Source of the DNA: Siphonodentalium dalli
Lineage: Eukaryota > Mollusca > Scaphopoda > Gadilida > Siphonodentaliidae
Direction: 5' to 3'
Assembly: GCA_032622095.1 (NCBI GenBank)
Contig: CP136068.1
Location: 114,802,509-114,866,508, forward strand
DNA: 64,000 nucleotides
The translations under genes and the position numbers were made by a program. Shown in pieces: positions 38,201 to 50,200 of the stretch (position 1 is its first letter; the number at the start of each line of letters is the position of its first letter). The notes under the pieces were generated by a model that searched no databases, was not told where the DNA came from, and worked only from the letters and a program-made list of their open reading frames with translations.

Positions 38201-41200
38201 CCGTCCGGGGGACGTCAACCGCCAACGGTCGACCCGAGGAAGCAGATTGACGTCCCGTTCGATAGTCCAGGGAGCGCACCAATGTGACTAATGGGTTCAA
38301 TGGGTAGCCCCAACCCGCGCCCTGTTTGGTGTGACTATCGCCCCGAGTCCTAATTACGCCAGTTAGAGGAACACGATATATCGGCAAGTCAGAGAAAGAT
38401 CCAGGGATGTTTTGATACCTGTTACAGGTTTGGGTGCCCAAACTATAGAGACCCAAATGTCCCCAAATTCCATGTAGATAGTATTTATTCCAGTTGGATC
38501 TTCCATATTTTCAAGGAATTTTTCTACAATTCAACCAAATGTACTAGTAATGCAAATCATCAGCCCGCAGATGATATATAGTCTATAATATGGAGCCTTT
38601 TTTTGCACAATCAAGTATCCAGTACTGAATATTTTAACATCCAAATTTATATGGGCACATACTCAAATACAGAACAGGTGTCCCCAAACAAAACTTCTCT
38701 GGATCCTTCCCCGCGAGTTTGTCCGTGTCCTAGGGGAAGCAACTCGTGTGAGCTACGGGTTCGATGGGTAGCCCCAACCCGCGTCCTGTGTGGTGTAACT
38801 ATCGCTCCGAGTGTTAATTACGCCAATTAAAGGAACCCTATATATCGACTTTCGTTCTCTATTCTTGGGACCTCGAAACGAGGGAAGCAACTTCAAGGGG
38901 AGCTACGGGGAAGGCGATTCATGAACCTGTTCTTACCTCGATGAGCAGTCCTGTGAAAGTAATTAATGTGATTACGAACAATCACAAATACACCTGTTGT
39001 GTTATGTTACCATGCCTGTGTCAACCAAGGCAGTAACGGCTCCATTGTTAATCATTCAGGGTTAAAAAGGTTCAAATTGACATTCAGGATTTTACAATCC
39101 TATCAGCCTATTTCACAAGCGTTAAAACAGTGCTTTTGTCTTCAGTTGTACACCAGATGGTGATTGTCAACGTCTAAATAAAGCCGTAAAACGAAAAAAA
39201 TGAACTCGAAAGTAAGTCACCTAATTTTGTGATACCTTTAACCACCGTCAACGCACGTGGTAACTTAAATAATACGTCACCTGTATGCCATAGATTTGTT
39301 ATAAAGAAAACGATCAGCGTCTTTAGTCATATCCAATGGTGCCTCGAATGTTCTGCCGTTAATAGGCCAGAAACTCTGATATTGTCGGCATAAACACGGA
39401 TATTAAATCATTGACCGATTAAAATTATGGAAGACAAAGTCCGTTAAAACGAAACGAGTCGTCCGCTTCCGAGATTATATTCGGAACAACCGCGTAATCT
39501 TTATGTGAATTGTACATAATTTTCAACTATAAGCAAAGAAATAATGTTGTTTGTATAAAACAAAAACAAAACTGTTTTTGCTATACAAACTGCAACTTAG
39601 CTTCGTTGGAGAGATTATTTTTGCGTCCTTCCTCTTGAGGAGGGATAAACAAAAAAAATACTTCACTACGTGTCAGAAATCACGTGATTACACGTGTCAT
39701 GAACATGACAGAGGATATGTACCATAGAATTTCGTACTGTTTTTTTTCAACTCGGAGAGTTAACCCCTCCTACTTGGGATAATATACCATATAGTTCAGT
39801 GCGCAAGATACCTTTGACGGAGATATATATATTTTATTACATATCTATCAACGTAATTCACATGATCGCACGACGTTCCAGGCGTGTGATAATTCTCAGA
39901 ATCGCACTAGTGCAATCTGTCGACGGAACTATTTCATTCAGTGTTGTTAGACTGGTTCTCGCCGTTATTATTTTTACTTTTTCAATGCAAGGGCGACAAC
40001 CCACTTGCCGAAATCGCAGCACGCTGATTGGGTTATATTTTTGCAAAATCTGGGAAAACCCAATTAACACCTTTGCGTGGGTCAAGTTTACTTGCGGATA
40101 GATGGGCTCCCTGTCTGATTGTTGCGTTAACCCTAAAATGCCGTGAAAACTCAATTAAATTCACATTTTCTGTACCGGAGATGTACGATTGTGAGTCAAC
40201 TTACTATGATAATGAGATATGTAATAAAAATAGAACCGCATGAGTGTCTGGATTTTGATGAATTATCGCACTTGATTCGTTGGCAGAACGCAATACCTCT
40301 CGTGTGGGACGTATCGCTCCGCCAACAAATCTCGTGCGATAATTTCGTCAAAATCCAGACACTCATGCGGTTCTATCTATATCTTATTCACACTATGATC
40401 CCTGTTTTGTTCAAGAAGGTATATGACTTAAGATTCCATTCCTGATTTGACGTTGTGGTGGGGAGCTAGGGACTTATTCTTCTTCTTCTTGATATTACAG
40501 TGCAAGTCCTGGCAGAGGTGTTTTTCTGTTGCGACAATATCGCACTAGTGTGTGCCAGTGGATGAGGAAGAACTCTAATGGACACTGAATGATAATTGAT
40601 GGCAGTACAATATCTTACAATGAAAAATGTCACAGAAGATAATTTGGTGAGAAGAACTAACCTCTTTGAAGCTGGTGTTTGGATGGAAAATCACAACCTT
40701 AGCAACAGTAGACTCACAGTCAGGGGTCGGGCATTCTGTATCCAGAACGTCCTGCAAAAATTAAATTGGTAAAACATTGAATTACTAGATTGGAATAGGG
40801 AATTAAACATAGCCTAGTTTGTACATGCATTAACAAGCCTTGAAATAGGGTGTCTGTCATTTGCAGAATGAGGTCCCCAGAGGGTGAATATAGTGATACT
40901 ACCCCGCATAGCGGGCTAGCATCACCAAATTCACCCTCTGGGAACCTCATTATGCTGAGTTGTAAGCAGAATGAGGTCCCCAGAGGGTGAATTTGGTGAT
41001 GCTAGCCCGCTATGCGGGGTAGCATCACTAAATTCACCCTCTGGGGACCTCATTCTATTGTGGGCTAGCATCACCAAATTCACCCTCTGGGGACCTCATT
41101 AAATTTGAGTTTTTCGGCTATTTAGTATAATGCTAACATTGAACACTTATATTCTGCAAATGACAGACACCCTATTTCAAGGCTTGTGCATTAACCCTTC

Positions 41201-44200
41201 CTTAAATGAAAGCTTCCTGAAATTTTGCGAAAAACCCTGTGCCAATACATCCCCTTATATTTATATGAGTCGCCCATAGGGAGCCTTGCATATATAATAG
41301 AATACATTGGCCTAACAGTATTTACCTTGACCTTGTAAGCCAGTGCATTCTCATATATGGATGTGAGGCTCCCTATGCCTATGGAGACTCGCATATATAC
41401 AAGAATTAGAGCCCAGCGAATCAGCAGTTTGCACTTGAATCAAATCAGTCAAATCTTATTCCGATATGAGACAAAGCTATTGTAATTAAACATTGATTTT
41501 ATGACACACTATTTGAGTATTGCTCGGATCGCTCCGTGATCGTATGTTCAATGATTTTATCTCCCCAGGAAAAATTTGTCCAATAAACATACTTGGCTAT
41601 TAATACCGTACCCAACCAATCAAATTTTACTAAGCAGCACATCATCAATACAATGCTGGCTAAAACAGTTGAAGTTGTGTTTTTTTACCCTGTGCCAATG
41701 CATTCTCTTATATATGCGAGTCGGCTTCAACATGAAAATAACTGACATGACTGGCTCCGAGATAGGGTGCAATTATATGCATCTGCCAATGCGTTTTGAA
41801 GTGGACTGTATTGCCGGGGAGGGAGTTGTGCTCGATTTCAGATCTCCGCACTGTGTCGGTAAATACACAAATGGACACTGTTCAACCCTTAACATGTGTA
41901 ACAAACTGGGTACTGATTAACACTTATTTACTACATGAATTCTTCTGTCACTTATATTTATAGTCATACCTGTATTCGTGCGGTGGATCTTGAATGTATG
42001 ATATCGGTTGGATCAAATCACACCATGTGATGTCGAGTGTGAGCCCCAATTTGTTTCTAGAGTATATGGAAGCAACTTGCAACTCTCTACTACAATACAG
42101 GGTTTATCATGATTGTGACTGGTGATGTTCAGAGTGCAAAGTCAATACAATACAAGTATTTGTAATTTCAGTTCGGCCATTTTAAGTTCGAAGGTTACAT
42201 GTATGTGGGTACGGGACAGTTTTTGGCTACTCGCAGAAATGCATCATGTTTCCTATTGATTTATAACTTATATTTATATAACGAGTAGTTTCCACATAAC
42301 ATTTGACCTTAAGTTGACAAATCTGACAGTACAAATACATGTATATAATTGTATTGTACCATGCCCATGATGATGCTCTCTATAACAGAGAATCGGGAAT
42401 GCAGTTACATTGAATATTATTGGGAGAAATTTAATTTCGTCAACGTGTTAAAATTTTGGAGCGCATAACTGGAAGACGAATCATGAAACAGGTCAAAGTT
42501 CAAATGGGATACTCGTTCAATTCGCAAAACAAGAGGAGTAACTCTATCTGTTATCGTTGAACTGGCCTTCTCTGATGTCAACAGTAAAATGGAACAATGT
42601 TCCCGCACAATATTTGATCACGTTGAGATTTGTTTTGTGCCGAATCGGCTGACTGATATCGAATCATCGGGAGTATATCAAAACGAACCTCGAAGCTTTG
42701 CCAGACTCTAAAGAAAATGCACTGGCACAGGGTCTTTAATGCTGAACCAGCGCAGCTCTCATCATGAAAGGGTTAACCATATCCTAGTTTATACATGCAT
42801 TAACCCTTTCGTGATGGGAGCTGCACTGCACTGGTGCAGCATTAAAGTGATATGAAACACTCCGGTTGGGTGATCAAATATAAGTGGAGAATAATCTTGC
42901 TCAAGGTAGTTATTTTTATGAATATTAATCAAAATTTACATCACACATCATCATTCTTATATATTAATTAATGCAATGACTCTTGATGGCAAAATAATTT
43001 GCGAGATGTAAATATTTACAATTAAGCGTAGTTCAGACGATGATTTCTATGGAGTGTTATGGTTGATTTCTTTGAGTTTTTCGGCAATTTAGTATAATGC
43101 TATGTTCCCACAGTTGGCATGGCGCCTGGGTACTAACTTGTCAGTTCTACGCATATCAAATCCAGTCGTAAGTCGGGATTTTTTTACCCTGTGCCAATGC
43201 ATTCTCTTATATATGCGAGTAGACCATAGGTCGCCTCGCATATATAAGAGAATGCATTGGCCTAACAATTTTTTACAATTTTAATAATTTGTTCTTGTAT
43301 TCTTTTTTATAATTTTATAATTTCACCCACACAGAGCCCCAGACAAACATGAGCAGACGACACTCTTCTATATGCTTCTATATATGTGTGGGGCTCCCTG
43401 CAGTGTAATGGATGTTTTTTATTTTATGTCCTAAAAATTGTAAGTAACATTTATTTAAAAAACATGATAAAAAATTGTTAGGCCAATGCATTCTCTTATA
43501 TGGTCGACTCGCATATATAAGAGAATGCATTGGCACAGGGTAAAAAAAATCCCGACTTACGACTGGATTTGATATGGCGGGTCACATATGTCTTTAAAGA
43601 TCATACGCCAGTGTATTCTCTTATAGATGTGAGTCTCCCATAAGGAGCCTAACATATATAAGAGAATGAATGAAAGAAAGATTATGATATGTTAATATGT
43701 AACACCTTGTCATTAGCTTTATCACCAAATTTCCCTTTATATATTTTCCAGCAGCTCACATGGAATTCCTGTCGACAGCGAGAAAAACAAATTATCCTCA
43801 CGAAGCCCTGAAACAAGAAATATTCTATTAAAACTGTTGAAAGATAGGGAGAAAAAAACAAATGATCGCCAAGAGAACAAAGAACCGGTCTATAACCCAC
43901 ACAGGGAAGTATACATACAGTAATGCTCTAATTAATCGACTTCTTAACCAAAGTAGAATTATGGGTAACTTTTCAGGATTTAGTCGGAAATATGGCTTGT
44001 TGCCATTCATCGGAAAGCTCTCGGTGAGAGCTTTCCGATATGAATGGCAACAAACAAATTCCTTCTTGCAGAAATATGTAAATGCAGAACTCTACCTTAA
44101 AGTCTGGATCAGAGAAATAAATAACAGTTCGATCGGCACCTCTGTGGTCCGGGTGCTTACACACGGCTTCAGGGGGAGGAGGATAGCTGCACTGCTGTAT

Positions 44201-47200
44201 CAGATCCTTTAGGCGACCCTGGAAATGAAACAATTGAATCACATTATTTTGAATCAGGTAGATAAACATTATTTCATTCATATCAAATATATGTATATCA
44301 ATTAGAAGCCAATAGTGACAAGCACTAAATATATATGTATATAGGAGGTATGGCACAGCAGCAATGTTATATATTTTATGCCTCCGAAACATGGCGAGCA
44401 TTGCTCTTAGAACATGCTTGGGACTATACAACACACCAGGCGCCTATTTTTAGAAGCAAATTTGATTTTTGAGACAATGCAATTTTTTTTAGATTGGGTG
44501 GGATACGAACCCCGGCCCGATGGCGAGCGCGCCTTGCGACTCAAAGTCCGACGTCAATACCACACGGCACTAAATATATAGACTGGAGACAAGATTTTCC
44601 ATAGAAAAGTAACTCGGGCAAAAAAGATTGTATGTCCTTTTAGCCTCATTACTGTCAAAAAGCCATAATACCAGCAAGCCTTGGAATGGTATGTCTGTCA
44701 TTTGCTGAATGAGGTCCCCCAGAGGGTAAATATAGTGACGCTATCCTGCACAGCGGACTAGCATCACCAAATTTACCCTCTGGGGGACCTCATTCTAGTC
44801 TCATCTTCGGGGAAATATGTATAGTCTCCAATTAACATTGTTTTCAGTTACTTTTTCCCTTCTTTTCAGTTTCTATAGCCCCTAATTTGCATAAGATAAA
44901 ATGCATAATCGAGTGAACATCACCCACTTCAACTGGGGGACTCAATCTGATCCTAGTTCTCCCATAGCAGTTGAGGCCTAATCAGAATGAGGTTCCCAAA
45001 GGGTGAATTTGGTGATCCTAGTCCACCGTGCGAGATAGCTTCACTAAATCCACCCTCTGCGAACCTCATTATGCAAATGACACACTATTTCAAGGCTTGA
45101 ATACCAGGATGATAATAATAAAACTAAAACAATCTATATTACCTCTAACACTCCCTCTTTGGTCTCCTCGATGATATCGTTTCTTGTACCCGGCCATCTA
45201 TGTCGTAAGTATTTGTTGTTATTTCTGATAAGTTCCATTCCTTTATTTAGAGGGGTTAATGCTTCTGAAAATCTGCAAACAAATACCAAAAACGTCTTTT
45301 TATAAATGAAATATTCCAACAGATCAATTAAAATGAACCACAGAAAATGAATACTTAGGCCAAACAAAATTAATACAGGGTTTCAGCTAGGGGTTGGAGG
45401 AATGTGGCCCTATTTGGGAAGCAAATACCAGGTGCCCTGTTGGGGGAAAAATTGGATGTTTATCACTGAAAAGTACATGTAGCCATTTCCTTGCACTTGA
45501 GACAACAAGCAGGAACATTGAAGCTTCATATAGAAACCAAATTAAAACAAATCGTCTTTCTTAGATCTCAAGTTAATGAACTAAAAGCATGTAAGCACAA
45601 CAGCATAGAATGGATACAACAACTGTTATTTAAACAGTATCGAAGACTACCGCGGTTGGCAAAAGACACATTGTCACACTGTCTAGCAGTAACAGGTGTT
45701 ACGTAGTGAGTTGGGCACGTGCTATACACACGTTCTGCACGGCTGCTTTCTTTGTATGTTATTCACAGTACATGTACCGATCAAAACTATTTGTTGCAAA
45801 ATCAAAAACCATTCCTCAGATGAAGAAGACCTCATGCTGGATTCGTACAATGGAAATTTTTGTATTCATTGGATAGTTAATAAATACATTGATAATAACT
45901 ATTAATAATATATTTGTTTTATTTTTAATAAAACTTTTCTTTGATACATATCTTGTTTTGGGCAAAAAGTTCTGCACTGTTCGTTGAAGCGACTGCCAAA
46001 ACTCACCTGTGTTCATGGTTGTAGCTCAGAACACCCCCCCCCCCCAATGACTTACCGATGTGCACATTTTGAGGGGAAATAGTGGGTCAGAAAGTTGGGA
46101 ATTACTGACAGAAATCTATGGTAAAATTATAATGCGAGAGGCTGATTACTACTAAATATTCGCATGACAAAGTGTTACCCAGTATGGTGTAGACAACAGT
46201 ACTGTGTACGTGGTCTGCACTACTGATCATGTCTTAATCAGGCACCAAGTGTAGGATTCCTTGCAATCTGTTAATCGTCAGTGTCGGTGATCGCTCATCC
46301 TGTGTAAAAAGGGGACTGAGCTAGGTCTGTGGCTATTTTGTGACCAATATTAAGTCAAGGTTGGGGAGGGGAATGAGGCCGCTGGACAGCCGGCCTGCCG
46401 TGGTAGCGGAAACCCTGTTAATATATAATATTATATGTTGAAATTAACGCTCAGTACATATGGACATGTTGGTAACATAGCAAAAGTCATAATATTGAAA
46501 ACTAAAATAAAACGTCCAATGCGGGCCATTTATTTCAATGCGACGGTGTCCGAGACTCAAATATTATTTTTTATTTGACCTAATTTATGGAAAGCTAGTA
46601 CGATATTACCTGTTGAGTGTGATATATCCTTTACCAACGCCGTAGTACACCTGAGGGAACCTGACCTCAACGTGAACCGTGATAATCTTCTGGAACTCAT
46701 CAATTCCACTTAAAATAAGCTAAAAATAGAAGAGGGAATGAATTAAAATTCTGTGTTTTGCACTTCTATCATCAAATCCCCCCCCCATGGATAATAGACC
46801 ATCCAGCGTATACTTCTGCAAGTGAATGGGACAATTATTTGAGTAATGAGATGGGTCAGATTTGGATTCCCCCGCCAATTTTTCATATTAGTTATGGCCT
46901 TATGTTGAATTGCCACGAACATAGTTTGCCACCAGACCTGTTAACCTCACGAAATATTTTCCAGAAGATTGGTCACGATTTTCCGTGAGATTGTGGTCAT
47001 CATCCGGGAGATTTAAATTTTTTTTATTCCTTTTGCATTTTCATAATTTTGAGAACAAAAATATAAAAAATATGATAAGTTTTATGGCAAATTAACAAGT
47101 ATTCTTAAGAAAAACATTTACTGTGTAGTTTTTACTTTTATAATCTCATTTATAGAGAAAATATCGTAAGCTACCGGAGTACGTATATCAATATTAAACT

Positions 47201-50200
47201 GTAAACTACTTTCGATTTCATTTAGATCTCGTGAGATTTCAAATGTCACAATAAAAAGTACAACTCAGGAACGGATTCCAAAAGTTTAAAGCCAGAACAT
47301 GTGCTTCTTTTGAATTTTATCAGACCAATAAACTTTAATGGTAGTTTCATATACCCTCCGGGCTTATCCCAAGTGGGTTGCTAATGGACCTATCCATAGG
47401 GACCGCCCACCAGTATACTGCATGGTTACTGTTACTACGCACCACAAGCCATTTGGATTTCGCTATATATCAGTGCTGAAATGGCTTCCGATGTTTCAAG
47501 TTCGCTTTTAAATGTTCCAGACGATATCAACGTTTGTTATTTACCCGACATTGATAAATTATCAAAAATGGCACAAGAACAGGGGCTTAATTATTATACC
47601 CAGGGATATATTCATGACATTAGAACGAGTGAAGTTAACCAATGCATCAGGGTTGACTCGAAGTGTTATAGGTCGATGGCAAAGTCACAACCACCACACC
47701 GATACATATAGAAATCTGCGTCATCACAAAGACAATTATCGAATCGATGTGCTCCTGCAAAGCTGGGTAAGTTTTTTCTTTTATCTTTCTGAATTTTAGA
47801 TATATGGAATATATCCTCGTAATTTGGGTTATGACGAAAATAGGCAACATAATCTCCAAATCAACTTGACCTGTCATATTTCATCTACTATACATGTAAT
47901 ATTATTTCTAATCAGTCACACGCCATCTAGTTTCACTTGACAAAATCATGTTAATCGTTGCCATGTTTGTTTTGTTGTTTTTTCTAAATAAAATGAATAA
48001 TATTCGTGTTAAATTGGTGCTCTCAGTATCTTCGAATGATTTGGTCCGCCCAGTGTCCCATACATGTACGCTACATGTGTAAATATAGTCAACGAACATG
48101 GCAATAGACAAATTTAACATGCATTGATGATTTTTGTGAATGATATTAGTGCACGTGCAAGTATTTCCGAAAAGTATAGAATTAATACTCACATGAACAT
48201 GTCCTCCGATTATTGGTAAAAGTTATCCTTATTTATTTTGTTCGTACAAAATGTTATAGTGAATATCTGTGTCTCGTTTATTTTAGGTTAGTTGGAAGGT
48301 GCTCTCATGTTATTGGATTGATAACATCACTTCAGGGTTTGAAGTTACACAACATTTCATCTGCTCCGGAACACCTTAGTTGCACAAGTGTTCCTCAACA
48401 ATGGCATGTCCCGCGACAAACGAAAATACAAGCTGTTATTAATGCTAAGGGGTCACTCTCACCAAAAAAAGTGCTGAAGGGTACACAGGGTTTGAAAATG
48501 TGCTGAAGGGTACCAGGGTTTGTGATTGGCACGAACACCAATACTTAAATTGTGTTTCTGAAAGTCTGGCGCCCATTAACAGTTTGTTTTCAGTACATTT
48601 TAATATTCATTGGAACGTAAACAATTATTCTCTAACAGAAATCATGGCAGATACGAAAACTGAATGTCCTTTAGAACGACATTTCAAACCCTGTGTACCC
48701 TTCAGCACATTTTGAAAATCCTGTGTACCCTTCAGCACTTTTTTTGGTGAGAGTGACCCCTTCAGCGTTATTAATGTACATGATTCACATACTATAGCAG
48801 TTTGATGCGGGTAACTATAAGTTGACACGTTTATTCAAGTATCATTAATGACCCATTTGTTGGCATTGTTCAATTTTATCACCATTGATTAGTATTTACG
48901 CAAACACACAGTGAAATTAATAGTATCATACTTCCTGTCATCACCTTTATCATACCGACAAAGCATTGTGAAACAACATACCCCACTCAGTACAGGAAGT
49001 GTGAAAATTTAAGGGGCTGTTGGTATTTTGTAATCGAGACCCTAGCTGAGGTGTTATGGTTTGTTTTGCTAACTTCCCATTTCCCCTATGGCAAGTTATA
49101 ACATTATCTGAAGGTGATAAAATGTTTTAATAAAGTAACACAACATATATATTACTCATGGACACAGCTGGTCAACAAATTAAATACTAAATGAGCCGAG
49201 TGTGGTCGATGACATTGTTTAATCCAGCGTAAACACTTGTCTTTAGTACGTCCTGGTTTAGGAAACCAAACTAAAAACACTCCGGGATATTTGTATAAAT
49301 ATCGTTCGTCAACCGGACAAGTTCCCCATGCACAATTCAACACCATTGTAGCTTTTAAGACATATTTTGCTCTCGTGTTCGTAATTTCCCTATAGCTTAC
49401 TATGGTATCTAACCATCCGCTTGTGGTGCGATTAATATCACTAGGCAGGCGCAAGTAGCTTCCGGGTTTGAGCTATCGGCTCATTGGCTATAATTGAAAT
49501 TGGGGTGGTCCCTATGGATAGGTCCATTGAGAAGGTCACCTTTGTTCAGTCTGGTGAACCCTGTTCAATAGAACTTAGAAGGTGTTTGTTGTTTTATTGT
49601 CCGGTGCCCCTGCTGTGCGAACAATGTTGATTTTATGATCCCAGATTAATCATGGGTGTTAATTGCCACAATGATGTCGCAGTCAGATATCAGGGATGTG
49701 TTGATAGCCTGTCAACTGGTCAAATAGATAAAATAAAGAGATTATATTTTGTGATTTTCTACAGCAGCTGAATCCGGGAGATTGACATGCCTGTCCAGGA
49801 GTGCGGGAGATTGTGCTCAAATCCGGGAGTCTCCCGCACAATCCGGGAGAGTTAACAGGTCTGTTTGCCACACCCTAGCGATATTGTTGCTGGAAGTCAT
49901 TCACTAAATGTTTAGTCTGTTGGGATACCCTGTTTTTAATTTATCTATCTGACTGGTCTATATATTAAGGGACATGGACATTATAAAACAATTTAATATA
50001 AAGGGCGGTTAATCCAAGGTAGTCTAGGCTGTTATATTCCATGCTTTTGTTACTTTGATCTTGACATTTGTAAACTGCTGCAAGGTAGACTGATCTGGAC
50101 ACCATTAGTGAAGTTTCCACTACCGGAGTCCAAGACAAGGGTGCCTCTACTATGGGACCGGGATACAAGCATCACCCTGCTCATATATTATTGATATCAT

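Larger units (their letters stand above)
47386..49525. mobile_element. ISL2EU-like element nested in hAT
   Basis: A perfect inverted end of over 20 bp (GGACCTATCCATAGGGACC and complement), with AT on both sides fitting a 2-bp TSD. It has a coding piece at each end pointing inward: a plus-strand frame at 47481 and a minus-strand THAP frame at 49454. A THAP protein plus a YqaJ/SWIM-type protein with an AT target fits ISL2EU elements as I remember the literature. The central coding parts are deleted. Confidence 0.6.
46933..49863. mobile_element. hAT element, CAGACCTGTTAAC ends (outer shell of nest)
   Basis: Ends CAGACCTGTTAAC / GTTAACAGGTCTG with perfect TSD TTTGCCAC (46925-46932, 49864-49871). 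Subterminal TCCGGGAGATT words appear on both sides. Most of its length is a second transposon, 47386-49525. Confidence 0.8.

Noticed and set aside
44490-44580. Functional tRNA gene on the minus strand
   Set aside because: B-box-like sequence only; acceptor and anticodon stems do not pair convincingly.
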